Shown: positions 20,067 to 30,118 of the stretch, in pieces
Layout: each line of letters begins with the position of its first letter
Position numbering within the stretch: position 1 is the first letter of the stretch
NCBI RefSeq assembly: GCF_003048535.1
Contig: NZ_PIRQ01000003.1
Location: 1-64,000 of the forward strand
Length of the DNA stretch: 64,000 nt
DNA from: Campylobacter concisus
Lineage (GTDB): Bacteria; Campylobacterota; Campylobacteria; Campylobacterales; Campylobacteraceae
Direction: 5' to 3'
Notes under the pieces: generated by a model
Databases searched by the model: none
The model's input: only the letters and a program-made list of their open reading frames with translations
Told to the model about the DNA's origin: nothing
Translations under genes and position numbers: made by a program

Positions 20067-22484
20067 TTATTTTTTAGCTACAAGAGCGTTTTTTAGCACA
20101 TCATCGATCGTATTTACTGCGATGATCTTCATATCAGCTTTTACTTCAGTTGGGATATCGACAAGATCGCGGTCGTAGTTTTTGCGAGGTATCAGAGCTG
20201 TTTTGATGCCAGCTTTGTGTGCGGCAATGAGCTTCTCTTTTAGACCACCGATCGGCAACACCCTACCAGTTAGCGTAATCTCACCAGTCATTGCTATGTC
20301 GTGTCTTACCTTTGTATCGGTTAGTATCGATGCGATCGCAGTTGCCATCGTGATGCCAGCACTTGGGCCGTCTTTTGGTACAGCGCCCTCTGGTACGTGT
20401 AAGTGAAGATCATAGCGTCTATAAACATCGCTAGCTTCGAGCTTACGCTTATCGTCATCTAATTTTGGCACGATTGTCATAGGCACTTTTAGTTTCTTGT
20501 TGTCTATTAGCACTTTAACGACGCTAAATGCGATGTGAGCGCTCTCTTTCATCACGTCACCTAGCTGGCCGGTGATCTGCATATTGCCTTTACCTTGGAT
20601 CCTGATAGCCTCGATCCTTAGTACGTCACCACCAACACTAGTCCACGCAAGGCCATTTACTAGACCTATCTGATCTTTTTTATCTGCCGGCTCGATCTCA
20701 TAGACCTTTTTCTCTAAAAATTCTTTTAAATTTTTAGCCGTGACGCTGATCTTGCCTTCGTTCTTTTTGGTGAGGATATTTTTGGCGACTTTTCTTAGTA
20801 TATCAGCGATCCTGCGGCGTAAATTTCGCACACCACTCTCTCTTGTGTAGTCGCTGATGATTAGCTCAAGTGCCTCTTTGCTGATGTTCACATCACTTGG
20901 TTTTAGCCCGTGCTTTTTAAGCTCCTGAGGCAAGAGATATTTTTTAGCGATCTCAAATTTCTCTTGTGGGGTGTATGAGCTAAGCTCGATAAACTCCATC
21001 CTGTCGCGAAGTGCGGCCGGGATCATGCTCACGTCATTTGCTGTGGCGATGAAGATGATCTTGCTAAGATCGATGTTAAAATTTAGGTAGTAGTCTCTAA
21101 ATTTATTATTTTGCTCGGGATCTAAAATTTCAAGTAAAACCGCAGTCGGATCGCCTCTGTAGCTTCTGCCAACCTTGTCGATCTCGTCTAAAACAACCAC
21201 TGGGTTCATCTGCTTGGCTTCTATGAGCCCTTGCACGATGCGGCCTGGCATAGCGCCTATATAGGTGCGGCGATGACCTCTTAGCTCGTTTACGTCCTCA
21301 AGTCCGCCAAGTGCGATCCTAACTAGTTCGCGCTTTAACGCCTTTGCGATCGAGTTTGCAAGGCTTGTTTTGCCTACGCCTGGAGGGCCTGCAAAGCATA
21401 AAATGGCGCCGTTATTTACCTTTTCGCCAACACCTCTAAGCTCCAAAAGCTCACGCAAGGCAAAATACTCTTCGATGCGCTCTTTTGGCTTCTCTAAGCT
21501 GTAGTGATCGGCATTTAGGTGCTTGCTCACTTCAGCGATAGATGATTTTTTCTTAGCTACATTTTCAAATGGTATCTCAAGTACCCAATCAAGATAGCTT
21601 TGCAAAGTGTTTGCATCAGCTGAGTCTGGGTGCATACGCGAAAGCTTATCTATTTGTTTTTTGATCTCTTTGTAAGCGTCCTCGGCCATAAATTTCTTCT
21701 TCGCATCAAGCTTTTTGCGGTACTCTTCAAGCTCCTCTTCACGGCTCGTGTCCGCTCCAAGTTCGGCTTGGATTTGCTTTAACTGCTCTTTTAAAAAGTA
21801 CTCTTTATTTGTCTTATCGATCTTTGAATGGACTTTATTTTTTATCTCTTTTTGAAGTTTATTTGCCTCGATCTCTTCGATGACGTAGTCAATTAGTTTT
21901 AGCAAGCGCTGCTCTAAATTTTCCTCGACAAAAAAACTATATGCGATCTGTTTTTTTAAGCGAAGTGCACTTGAAACTAGGTCACAAACCCTGATCGCTT
22001 CAGCACTCTCTTCGATAGTCTTTAAAAGATCAGGTGGAAAAAAGTGGCTAAACTGCGAAAGCTCTCTTACTTTTTCTCTTAAAACCACGATGAGAGCGTC
22101 AGTTTTGACCTGCGATGGGCGCTTTACGTGGAGCATATCGACAATGCCACGGAGCGGATTTATGCCTGATTGTTTTAAAATTTTACCTTTATCTATGCCT
22201 TGAAATAAAACTTTTACACGTCCATCAGGTAGTGGCACACGGCGCATTATCGTGCCGATCACACCAGCATCATAGATACCATCAAAGTCTCTAGCGCCGT
22301 CTTGCTGAGGCTTTGTAGGCACCACAAGGATCGGAGTCTCTTCTTGTATGGCAAGTTCGAGTGCCTTTAAATTTTCATCATCGCTTAAAAAAAGCGGAGT
22401 TATCATAAATGGATATAAAAATAGCTCATCCTCAACGATGATGGGAATTTCGGTTGGGAAGCCTTTATTTTCGTTTATTTGCAA
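20067..22484 (-). CDS. lon: ATP-dependent protease Lon (endopeptidase La)
   Basis: Cytoplasmic AAA+ serine protease degrading misfolded and regulatory proteins. It is 805 residues, the usual Lon-A length. The N-terminal substrate-binding domain (about 1-210) and coiled coil (about 210-300) precede the ATPase with Walker [10 protein letters not shown] and Walker B VVLDEIDK. The C-terminal protease domain has the Ser708-Lys751 dyad (GPSAG and GGLKEK). It starts 8 bases after bamD and probably shares its transcript. The same bamD-lon order is remembered from C. jejuni. Confidence 0.98.
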   Translation of the reverse strand: MQINENKGFPTEIPIIVEDELFLYPFMITPLFLSDDENLKALELAIQEETPILVVPTKPQQDGARDFDGIYDAGVIGTIMRRVPLPDGRVKVLFQGIDKGKILKQSGINPLRGIVDMLHVKRPSQVKTDALIVVLREKVRELSQFSHFFPPDLLKTIEESAEAIRVCDLVSSALRLKKQIAYSFFVEENLEQRLLKLIDYVIEEIEANKLQKEIKNKVHSKIDKTNKEYFLKEQLKQIQAELGADTSREEELEEYRKKLDAKKKFMAEDAYKEIKKQIDKLSRMHPDSADANTLQSYLDWVLEIPFENVAKKKSSIAEVSKHLNADHYSLEKPKERIEEYFALRELLELRGVGEKVNNGAILCFAGPPGVGKTSLANSIAKALKRELVRIALGGLEDVNELRGHRRTYIGAMPGRIVQGLIEAKQMNPVVVLDEIDKVGRSYRGDPTAVLLEILDPEQNNKFRDYYLNFNIDLSKIIFIATANDVSMIPAALRDRMEFIELSSYTPQEKFEIAKKYLLPQELKKHGLKPSDVNISKEALELIISDYTRESGVRNLRRRIADILRKVAKNILTKKNEGKISVTAKNLKEFLEKKVYEIEPADKKDQIGLVNGLAWTSVGGDVLRIEAIRIQGKGNMQITGQLGDVMKESAHIAFSVVKVLIDNKKLKVPMTIVPKLDDDKRKLEASDVYRRYDLHLHVPEGAVPKDGPSAGITMATAIASILTDTKVRHDIAMTGEITLTGRVLPIGGLKEKLIAAHKAGIKTALIPRKNYDRDLVDIPTEVKADMKIIAVNTIDDVLKNALVAKK

Positions 22485-22492
22485 AATTTCTC

Positions 22493-23140
22493 CTATTCAA
22501 ACAGTTTTCTATACCATGCTACATCAGGTTTGATAAGATCTGAGTTTTTAAACGGCGACTCTTCAAGTTTTTGCTCGTAAATTTTAGCCGAAACGTCACG
22601 ACCAGTCCTATTGTAAAGATCGGCTATTTGCATATCTAAAAAGTAAAGTGCGAGCTTAAATTTTATAAGCATTGTCTCGATCAATGGCTTATATTCAGTA
22701 CTTGGATACATATAAAGAAATTTCTCGATCTCTGTTACGCTATCTTCCATAAGCTTTTGGTTGCGGTTTGGCTGAGTGAATGAGTCAAAATTTGCTTTTA
22801 TCTTTAGATACTGAGCAAACTCTGTTTTTGGGCCGTTATCGCCATATCTTTTGATGTATTCGTCAAGATAGTGATTTGCCATTAGATACTCTTCGTCATT
22901 TGCATGAGCTTGAGCAAGAATTAATAAAATTTGCTCCAAAAGTGGGCTTGCCACATGTTCGCTTGCCATTGAAACATAGTGTTTATCGGCCGCTTCAAGA
23001 TCACCGTCTTTTATATCGGCGATAACCTGAGCATACCACTCATCAGGAGTTAGATTATAAAGCTCAGTATATTTTTCAGCACAACCACTAAAAAGCCCTA
23101 AAAGAGCTACAACTGCTAGAAATTTAGAAAATCTTTTCAT
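22493..23140 (-). CDS. bamD: Outer membrane assembly lipoprotein BamD
   Basis: Lipoprotein subunit of the BAM complex, which inserts beta-barrel proteins into the outer membrane. It is 215 residues with a lipoprotein signal ending in the lipobox LFSGC (Cys20). TPR-like helical repeats follow ([19 protein letters not shown] and similar), matching the BamD/ComL/YfiO fold. It is slightly shorter than the E. coli protein (245). It is divergent from fliW, with a 112-base intergenic region, and immediately upstream of lon. Confidence 0.9.
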   Translation of the reverse strand: MKRFSKFLAVVALLGLFSGCAEKYTELYNLTPDEWYAQVIADIKDGDLEAADKHYVSMASEHVASPLLEQILLILAQAHANDEEYLMANHYLDEYIKRYGDNGPKTEFAQYLKIKANFDSFTQPNRNQKLMEDSVTEIEKFLYMYPSTEYKPLIETMLIKFKLALYFLDMQIADLYNRTGRDVSAKIYEQKLEESPFKNSDLIKPDVAWYRKLFE

Positions 23141-23216
23141 GCTTTTCCTTAAAAAGTTTAAATCCTCGTATTCTACATTTTTTGCTATTATTTTTGTATA
23201 AATTTTTTAAAACTAT

Positions 23217-23224
23217 GATAAAAT
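23217..23224 (+). promoter_or_regulatory. Probable -10 element of fliW
   Basis: GATAAAAT lies about 29 bases before the fliW start, after T-rich periodic DNA (ATTTTTTGCTATTATTTTTG). This is typical of the sigma-70 promoters of Campylobacter, which often lack a clear -35 box. Confidence 0.5.
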
Positions 23225-23252
23225 ACGGCAACTTTACAAAATAGGAGTTAGT

Positions 23253-23636
23253 ATGATTTTTAGTGTTAAAAGCCCTATTTTAGGCTTTGAGCATATCAAA
23301 ACGATGGAGTTAATTGAACTTGATAAATTTTTTGTTAAGCTAGCAAGCAAAGATGATGAGACATCTTTTACAATGATAAATCCTTTTGCATTAAGAAGCT
23401 ACGAATTCGATATTCCAAGCTATTATGAAGATCTTATGGAGATTAAAGAAAGCTCTCAACTTAGAATTTATAACATTATCGTTGTTGCACTCCCGCTTGA
23501 AAAATCAACTGTAAATTTTATAGCTCCTATCGTTTGCAATATGGACAATATGACCTTATCCCAAGTTGTTTTAGACATTGCCAAATATCCTCAGTACGGG
23601 CAAGCTGAAATGATAGAAAATTTTATACAAAAATAG
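23253..23636 (+). CDS. fliW: Flagellar assembly factor FliW
   Basis: A 127-residue FliW, which binds flagellin and relieves or exerts CsrA-dependent control of flagellin translation. The family pattern is present: [17 protein letters not shown], an aromatic-rich middle ([17 protein letters not shown]) and [19 protein letters not shown] near the C-terminus. The start follows AAATAGGAGTTAGT. It lies divergent from bamD, as in C. jejuni. The giant surface-protein gene follows after 39 bases, so fliW could be the first gene of that transcript. Confidence 0.93.
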   Translation: MIFSVKSPILGFEHIKTMELIELDKFFVKLASKDDETSFTMINPFALRSYEFDIPSYYEDLMEIKESSQLRIYNIIVVALPLEKSTVNFIAPIVCNMDNMTLSQVVLDIAKYPQYGQAEMIENFIQK

Positions 23637-23675
23637 TAGCTAAAAGCTTTTAAAAATCTAAGGAGAGATTTTTTA

Positions 23676-26600
23676 TTGTTATTTAGAGGATTTGTTGTGA
23701 AGATAGCATACTTACTCTGTTTTATTGTCACGTTTGGTTTTTGTGCACCCAGAGCTTGTACAACAGCAGAAGCAGCATCTATTGGTTGTAGTGGAGCAAA
23801 TTATTCTTGCTTTATAGACGCTGAAGAGTATCAAGACAACTCTTCTAAAAATATCCCACATTGCATAAGAAAATCTGATAGAACCTGGACGATAGATACC
23901 AATAGCTTTTCTTCAGGCTTAGCACAAGATCACTATCATATTTACGTTGAGCAATTTTCTCCATGGAATCAACGATCATTAATAGGTATGTGGGATGATC
24001 ACTCTAAAGGCTTAAGACAAAGATCAATAAATGGAAATCTAAATACCAGAGTAAATGGAGATATAGCTACCATTGGTGCTACTATTATGATTCCACAATA
24101 CGCTGGATATAATTTTGTTCCAGATCCATCTAACGTAACAAGAACATCATCTACAGCCGATAGAATATTTTTAGATACTGGTAATTTTTCGCCTAGCAAT
24201 TACACACTTTGTCAAACAACATATATTTATAATCCTAGCAAGCATCCTTATTGTAAAAATTCATCCTCTTCCACATTTGATTTTAGTGAGAAAAATACCT
24301 TTATACAAAATAATTTAAAAGGTAAAAACGTAGTCTATGGCAGGCTTTATTGGGGTGGCTCTCTTTATCAAAACTGGGCCATAAAAAATCTTGGGTCAAA
24401 TTTATATGTAAGTGCCTTAAATTACATAAAAGGATATAGCAGGATTGATTTTAAAGCTCCTGGAAAAAATGTAATCACAATAGATGCTGATCCAAAAGAT
24501 GTTTTTTGGTTTGGCTCATTTAGTGAGTATAAACCAAAATCAATGACTCTTGAATCATATAATCAAAACGAGTCTAATAGCTACTATGTAAAGGCTGGAA
24601 TAAACTACCAATATGTAGCAAGTGCCGATGTAACAGATATAGTTAGAGATTCTCTTGGTACTAGTGAGTCAGATAGGACATTTTATGCTGGCAATATCAG
24701 ATCCACTACGATTCCCTTTAGTGATGAATTTATAGACCCAAATGATGGCATATATAAGGTAAACAACTCTACTAATAGAAAACTAAAAAAAACATACGGC
24801 ACACTGCTGTTTTCGCCAGTCCAAGGACAAAATGGCTACTGGATACAATCCATCGCACCACAATTTGCAGCTTGGAGCTTGGTTATCATTTATGACTTTG
24901 ATGATAAAACTGCCGCAGCAAACAATATAGAGCCAAAGCTTGTTAGTATATTTGATGGGCTAGAAAGACTTGCAGCAGACTGGATGAAGTCAAGCGATCC
25001 ATTTGGTACTGTAAAGAGCTCAACCATAGATGTAAAATTTGAAAATATCTACACACCAAAAGCAGGAAATATAGATGCTTCGCTCACAATGTTTTCATTT
25101 GGCGGCAAGCCAGAAACAAAAGGTGAAGATATCAAGATAAAAAAAGGTGGTAGCTATCAGAGTATTACCAGCGGATATAACGCACAAGGTGATCAGTTTA
25201 ACTCTACTATGACAAAATTTGGACAACTTATAAATCCAGGTAAAAAATTTCACTCTCAAGCAGACTTAGATATATTCGATATATCAGACAAAATGTCATA
25301 TGCTCAAAAAGAAGCGGATATAAAATTTACAGTTACGACGATTAAAAGCTCAGGCGGTGCTAATGTCGTAAGTGCTGACCGTATAAATTTAGCACTAGTT
25401 GGCTTTTCTTCTCGTATATATAAACCAGATGTTTGCTATATGGAGTATATTTATGCAAAAAAACCTAGCGATAGTACTTTTACAAAGGTGCAAGAAAATA
25501 CTCCAACAGTAGTGCCAGCAAATACTATTTTAAAAACTTTCGTTGAAGTTACAAACAATACTAATGAAGCTGCCCAAGACTTTGCGCTAAAAGCTACAAT
25601 AGATCCAAGTCAAATTTATAATCCAAACTCAACTTACATATACGCAGATAAAGCATCGCAAGGACCTAGTGATCTGCTTACTATGTCAGGACAGGTACAC
25701 TATAGCGACAACACAGGCTTGCAGCAATTAAGCGGAAATGACTTAACTTTTTATTTAGGACAAGGTGCGGCTGCAAATAAGGGTGGAGAAATGCTAATTC
25801 ATCAAGGCAACTACGCTTATGCCATATATGAAACAACCCTTAAGTCTAAATTTGAGCCAAATAGTTACAAAGCCACAGTTGCAAATGCTGATATAAATTT
25901 ACAGCCCTATGACACATATATAAGAAGATGTAGCAATCAAAATTACAACATTACTTTAGGCGTTAGTGCCAGTCCAAATAATTTCGTCGCAAGCAATAGA
26001 CAAGACGATGGCTCGGCAACTTTTAAAACTAAATTTAAAAATAGACTTCTAACCAAAATCGTTTCTACGCCATTTAATGTCTATATCACAAACTATGATA
26101 CAGATGGCAACAAAAAAGTACCAGATGCCCCAGTAGATGTAAAAGTAGAGTTGGTCGAGTCTTGCAGTGCTCCAACAAATTTATATGAACAAGATATAAC
26201 TTTTAATGGCGTAACTGATATTTTGTTGTCAGGCATTAGTATTGATAGAGCCTATAAAAGCGTAAAATTTAGAATTTCTCATCTTGATCCAGTGACAAAT
26301 ACTACAAAGGTTGAATGCGAAAAATTAGATGATTTTGCTATAAGACCAAGTCACTTTAGGCTATGGGATACTGACAAGAATACGATCAATAATAACAATG
26401 TTTTAATAGGCGGCAAAGTTTATAATAACATTGCTCTTGCAGCTATGAAACCTCTTGATAGTGGCTTAGCAAATGGTTATACAAATAACATAAGTGGCTC
26501 AAATGGAGAGATAAAACTTGTACCAGCATATAGTGCGACTTGTGATCCTAGCATTATAGAAAGTGAGAACAAACTAAGCGTAGATTTTAACGATCCAAAT

Positions 26601-27914
26601 AAAGCATTGGGTAAAATTTTCCGTCACACATCAAGTGGACCTGTTGGCTTTTCTTACTCAGATATAGGCGATACATATTTTTATGTATTGGACAAAGACT
26701 ATACAACAACTGATCAACATACGCCATCAAGAGCTGATGATTGTGTAAAAAACTCAATTAGCAACGATCCGTCACAAGATACTGCTCAAGAAGGAAGGAT
26801 CGGATGCAGCATAAAGCTGGAAGGTAATAGAGATTATCTATTTAGGCCAAAAGATATACAAATAAGTAAGTTAAAGATAACAAAAGACAACGATATAACA
26901 TACCTTGATAATGAAGGCATACAAAAAGCAAAGCTTGACTTTGAAGTAACTGCTAGGCTGTTTAACGATGACCCTGCAAAGCTTTATAATGAAGATTGCT
27001 ATGCAAAAAATATGAACTTTGATATAAAGCTAGACAGAGTTCCTTTAAATTTTACAGATAATGATGGCAATGCCGGTACATTAGCAAAAGCAAATGAAGA
27101 AATTTTATTTTTTGAAATTCCTGGCTCAAACACTAGAAAAGCAATAGATCCAAGTGCTACAAAATCAACATTTTATGTAGAGAAAAATACTTTTGTAAAT
27201 GGCGTAGGCAAAGGTGAAGTATATTTTAATTTTGAAAGAAAAGTAAATCATGCCAAAAATCCTTTTACTATTTCAAGTAATGATTTTAGTTTTAGTGGCA
27301 TGTCAGATAGTACCGATACAGTAAAAAAATATGAAAAACCAACAACAGAAACAACAGCAAAATTTTACTTTGGTAGGGTTTATGCACCATTTTATGAAGG
27401 GCTTTATAGCGGTTTTTATGCCAAAATTTATTATGGTGCCTACTGCGATGGATGCAATAAAAATATCTATATGAAAGATAATGGCAAACTATGGCAAGAC
27501 TTTCCAGCTGCACCATTTTGGGCTACCAATCCAAAACATAGCGCAGGAGTACTTAACTATCATGACTTTAGCTTTACAAACACTTACAGCGGTACTGTTT
27601 TAAGAAATGATGTAAGTAACATAAGCAATGGTGAGCAAATAATTTTTATAAGAAACCATTCGGCAGTTACTGATGTGGCTAAAATGAGAGCACCTAGTTG
27701 GCTTCTTTATAGTGAATTTGATGAGAAACCTGAAACAAATAATTTCAATCTAAATTTTCTAGTACCAAATGGCGAATGGGCTGGTAAAGTCCTAAAAAGC
27801 AATAACATAGAAGATAAGACAAGCGGTGCAGTTGGAGGTTTTATAGGAGTAAAATCAAATAGTGATAGTAGCCTAGATATAAGCGATAAGACAAACAGGA
27901 GAATAGAGTGGTAA
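23676..27914 (+). CDS. Giant exported MshQ-like protein (1412 aa)
   Basis: A large exported protein without an established function. An N-terminal signal peptide ends near FGFCAPRAC. The first half contains VVYGRLYWGGSL, ADVTDIVRDSL and AAWSLVIIYDFDD followed by SIFDGLERL, a pattern I associate with beta-rich surface domains. The second half has DDFAIRPSHFRLWD, the FAIRP signature of MshQ/DUF6701 proteins, followed by a second FRPKDIQISKL. Several spaced cysteines suggest disulfides. No C-terminal anchor or barrel is seen. TTG at 23676 follows AAGGAGAG, but GTG at 23697 after TAGAGGA gives a cleaner signal peptide. It overlaps the next prepilin gene by 7 bases. As in MSHA loci, an MshQ-like gene next to minor pilins suggests a pilus-linked adhesin (inference). 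Confidence 0.75.
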   Translation: MLFRGFVVKIAYLLCFIVTFGFCAPRACTTAEAASIGCSGANYSCFIDAEEYQDNSSKNIPHCIRKSDRTWTIDTNSFSSGLAQDHYHIYVEQFSPWNQRSLIGMWDDHSKGLRQRSINGNLNTRVNGDIATIGATIMIPQYAGYNFVPDPSNVTRTSSTADRIFLDTGNFSPSNYTLCQTTYIYNPSKHPYCKNSSSSTFDFSEKNTFIQNNLKGKNVVYGRLYWGGSLYQNWAIKNLGSNLYVSALNYIKGYSRIDFKAPGKNVITIDADPKDVFWFGSFSEYKPKSMTLESYNQNESNSYYVKAGINYQYVASADVTDIVRDSLGTSESDRTFYAGNIRSTTIPFSDEFIDPNDGIYKVNNSTNRKLKKTYGTLLFSPVQGQNGYWIQSIAPQFAAWSLVIIYDFDDKTAAANNIEPKLVSIFDGLERLAADWMKSSDPFGTVKSSTIDVKFENIYTPKAGNIDASLTMFSFGGKPETKGEDIKIKKGGSYQSITSGYNAQGDQFNSTMTKFGQLINPGKKFHSQADLDIFDISDKMSYAQKEADIKFTVTTIKSSGGANVVSADRINLALVGFSSRIYKPDVCYMEYIYAKKPSDSTFTKVQENTPTVVPANTILKTFVEVTNNTNEAAQDFALKATIDPSQIYNPNSTYIYADKASQGPSDLLTMSGQVHYSDNTGLQQLSGNDLTFYLGQGAAANKGGEMLIHQGNYAYAIYETTLKSKFEPNSYKATVANADINLQPYDTYIRRCSNQNYNITLGVSASPNNFVASNRQDDGSATFKTKFKNRLLTKIVSTPFNVYITNYDTDGNKKVPDAPVDVKVELVESCSAPTNLYEQDITFNGVTDILLSGISIDRAYKSVKFRISHLDPVTNTTKVECEKLDDFAIRPSHFRLWDTDKNTINNNNVLIGGKVYNNIALAAMKPLDSGLANGYTNNISGSNGEIKLVPAYSATCDPSIIESENKLSVDFNDPNKALGKIFRHTSSGPVGFSYSDIGDTYFYVLDKDYTTTDQHTPSRADDCVKNSISNDPSQDTAQEGRIGCSIKLEGNRDYLFRPKDIQISKLKITKDNDITYLDNEGIQKAKLDFEVTARLFNDDPAKLYNEDCYAKNMNFDIKLDRVPLNFTDNDGNAGTLAKANEEILFFEIPGSNTRKAIDPSATKSTFYVEKNTFVNGVGKGEVYFNFERKVNHAKNPFTISSNDFSFSGMSDSTDTVKKYEKPTTETTAKFYFGRVYAPFYEGLYSGFYAKIYYGAYCDGCNKNIYMKDNGKLWQDFPAAPFWATNPKHSAGVLNYHDFSFTNTYSGTVLRNDVSNISNGEQIIFIRNHSAVTDVAKMRAPSWLLYSEFDEKPETNNFNLNFLVPNGEWAGKVLKSNNIEDKTSGAVGGFIGVKSNSDSSLDISDKTNRRIEW

Positions 27915-28603
27915 AAAGAGGTGGCTTTTCATTGATAGAGCTTATCTTGTCAGTGCTTGTAGTAGCCATAGTAAGTGCAAGCTTGCCACTAGCGGTAAGA
28001 ACTACTTCAAATTTAAGTGAGCAGTCCTTAATGCAAGAAGGACTAATGAATGCTAAAACCTATATGTCATTAATATTAAAAGCACCATTTAGTGATCAAG
28101 TCTTAATAGCCGGTAAAAATACCATGCCATCATCTATAACCACTCAAGAGGCTATAATTTTTCCTCTTATTATCTGCGACCAAGGGGCAAATCCAGATTT
28201 TTATGAAAAAAGTGGTGTAAAAGGAGAAGGACATAGGATACTTGCATATCCGGTACAAAATTCATCTGCATGTGCCACAAGGCCTAGTGATTCAAAGCTT
28301 CCAGAATCAATCAAAAGCGTAAATTTTAAAGTAAAATCTATCAAAAATTTCAATACCCAAAAATCCATCTCGCCAACTGCTAGCACTACCAAACGCGACT
28401 TTATCATAGATACAGAGACGACTCCAACCATAACAAATGGAGCTGATAAATTTGTAGTTAGCACTCCTTTAAATGATAGTGACGTTTTACAGATAAAGCT
28501 AGATACGACTATGAAAACTACAAAAGAGAGCAAAAGCGTACTTTATGGATATGCCTTTAACATAGGTGAAAGTAGCACTCTAAGTGTAAAAGAATGGAAA
28601 TGA
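27908..28603 (+). CDS. Prepilin-type protein with N-terminal methylation motif
   Basis: A 231-residue minor (pseudo)pilin. It begins VVKRGG then FSLIEL, the classic class III prepilin leader: short basic leader, Gly at -1, Phe at +1 and Glu at +5. A 20-residue hydrophobic helix follows. Prepilin peptidase would cut between Gly and Phe. The body is not recognised; its two cysteines (IICDQG, SACATR) could form a disulfide loop. It starts at GTG 27908, overlapping the preceding gene by 7 bases, which suggests translational coupling. It resembles GspI/PilV-type minor pilins (inference). Confidence 0.88.
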   Translation: MVKRGGFSLIELILSVLVVAIVSASLPLAVRTTSNLSEQSLMQEGLMNAKTYMSLILKAPFSDQVLIAGKNTMPSSITTQEAIIFPLIICDQGANPDFYEKSGVKGEGHRILAYPVQNSSACATRPSDSKLPESIKSVNFKVKSIKNFNTQKSISPTASTTKRDFIIDTETTPTITNGADKFVVSTPLNDSDVLQIKLDTTMKTTKESKSVLYGYAFNIGESSTLSVKEWK

Positions 28604-29616
28604 AAAGAACAAGAAAAGCTTTTACATTAATTGAGCTAATAATAGTCATCACCGTACTTGGCGTTATCTCACTTATGAGCTTTAACACGCTTATGAATTT
28701 ATATCAAAACTATTTTCAAAGCAAAGTAATAAACGAACTAGAAACACAAAGCGAAATCGCTCTAGAGCAAATTTCAATGCTGCTTAGCCACAGAATCAAA
28801 CAAAGCGTTATCGCTAGGAAAAAAAATGGAGATTACCTAGCTCTAAATGATAGTGGCGTAAATCTAAGTAGCGACTTTGAAATTTTAGAATTTATCCCAG
28901 CTGCTTATGAGCTATTTGATGGCATAAACGAATATAAAGGAGATGATACTAACGGAGATCCTATCATCGAAGAAGGCATATATAGCGGATATGTAGATCT
29001 TGCAAATAGCTCTGTTGCAAATGGATTAAAAAGTCCTGGGAGCAAATTTAATGATGCTTTTAGAAACGGCATAATGGACTTGACCTGCGAAAATGATAGC
29101 AATGAAGAAGATGTAAATAGTGGCTCTAGGTGCATAAACGCCAATAATGAAAATGGTGGTTTAGTAGCGATATTTTCTAGCATACTTTATAGAGTTGGTA
29201 GTAGCTTTGGCTATCAAGAAAATTTAGACCAAAGGCACTTAGATATCGCAAAAGTTGGCATACAATCAATCGACACGCTTAAGATTTCAAGTGATTTTAA
29301 AAATAAAAAAATTTCAGAACAGTATAAGCTAGCTTACACAGCCATTGCCATAGCGCCAGCTGAGCAAAGTGCCGAGGATATACAAAATGGCTCTTTTGAC
29401 CTTAAAATTTACTACAATTATAGGCCATGGCTAAATGAAAGCTTTAAAAAATTTAGCTCAACATCCACAAAGGATATCAAAGCCGAAAATGCAACACTAG
29501 CTAAACACGTAACAAGATTTGTCTTCACGGAAAAAAATGGTGTCATCGCGCTAAAGCTTTGCCTTAAAGCAGAAAAATCAGAAATAACCATTTGCAAGTC
29601 AAAGGCGGTTTATTAA
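28600..29616 (+). CDS. Prepilin-type protein, MshO/PilW-like
   Basis: Minor (pseudo)pilin of about 338 residues. The leader MKRTRKA then FTLIELIIVITVLGVISLMS fits a prepilin, except that the residue before the cleavage site is Ala, not the usual Gly. The long body has four or so cysteines (DLTCENDSNEEDVNSGSRC, LKLCLKAE, ITICKSKAV), which may pair. Of two in-frame ATGs (28594 and 28600) I chose 28600 because it overlaps the upstream stop as ATGA. Its size and place before an MshP-like gene suggest MshO (inference). Confidence 0.85.
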   Translation: MKRTRKAFTLIELIIVITVLGVISLMSFNTLMNLYQNYFQSKVINELETQSEIALEQISMLLSHRIKQSVIARKKNGDYLALNDSGVNLSSDFEILEFIPAAYELFDGINEYKGDDTNGDPIIEEGIYSGYVDLANSSVANGLKSPGSKFNDAFRNGIMDLTCENDSNEEDVNSGSRCINANNENGGLVAIFSSILYRVGSSFGYQENLDQRHLDIAKVGIQSIDTLKISSDFKNKKISEQYKLAYTAIAIAPAEQSAEDIQNGSFDLKIYYNYRPWLNESFKKFSSTSTKDIKAENATLAKHVTRFVFTEKNGVIALKLCLKAEKSEITICKSKAVY

Positions 29617-30038
29617 TGAGAAAAGGATTTACATTAATAGCAGCGATATTTTTTCTAGTTGTGGCAGCTTCTATCAGCACTCTTGCTCTTTCGATAGCCA
29701 GCACATCAGCCAGACAAAGCAGTGAAATTTATCTAAGAGAGCAAGCACAACTCGTTGCTCAAGCAGCAGCAGAGTATGCGATGTTTGAAATTTTTAGAAC
29801 TGATTTCTCAAACAAATGCTTAGATAAAGTAAATGGAGATTTTAACGATATGTTCGACTTTAAAGTAAAAATAACTTACTTTGGCGATATCGGTATATGC
29901 ACTCCACCGACCATTATGCCAGGAACAAACGGAGTCGCAAGTACTGGCAACATGATCTTTGATGTTTTTGTAACATCAAAAGATAAAAAAACGCCAAATC
30001 CTATAAATTTTCACAAACGAACTCTTCAGAAACTTTAA
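29616..30038 (+). CDS. Small prepilin-like protein, MshP/PilX-like
   Basis: A 140-residue protein starting MRKG then FTLIAAIFFLVVAASISTLA. The leader and Gly/Phe cleavage site are those of a prepilin, but position +5 is Ala instead of Glu, as in MshP, PilX and GspK relatives that occupy pilus tips. Conserved body features include AQLVAQAAAEYAMFEIF and two cysteines (NKCLDK, IGICTPP). The ATG at 29616 overlaps the previous stop (TAATG); an open frame upstream to 29592 is unlikely to be used. C. jejuni has the competence pseudopilin gene ctsT not far from fliW (remembered), so a role in DNA uptake is an alternative to adhesion. Confidence 0.82.
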   Translation: MRKGFTLIAAIFFLVVAASISTLALSIASTSARQSSEIYLREQAQLVAQAAAEYAMFEIFRTDFSNKCLDKVNGDFNDMFDFKVKITYFGDIGICTPPTIMPGTNGVASTGNMIFDVFVTSKDKKTPNPINFHKRTLQKL

Positions 30039-30084
30039 AATTTTATAAAGATTTTAGTTTAATTTGTTTTTAGTTTTAGCGTGT

Positions 30085-30090
30085 TATAAT
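30085..30090 (+). promoter_or_regulatory. -10 box of hpf
   Basis: A perfect TATAAT lies 29 bases before the hpf start. It is preceded by T-rich DNA (TTTGTTTTTAGTTTTAGCG) in place of a -35 box, so hpf can be transcribed apart from the pilin genes. Confidence 0.7.
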
Positions 30091-30118
30091 CATCTTACTT
30101 TCTATAAAGGAGATTACG

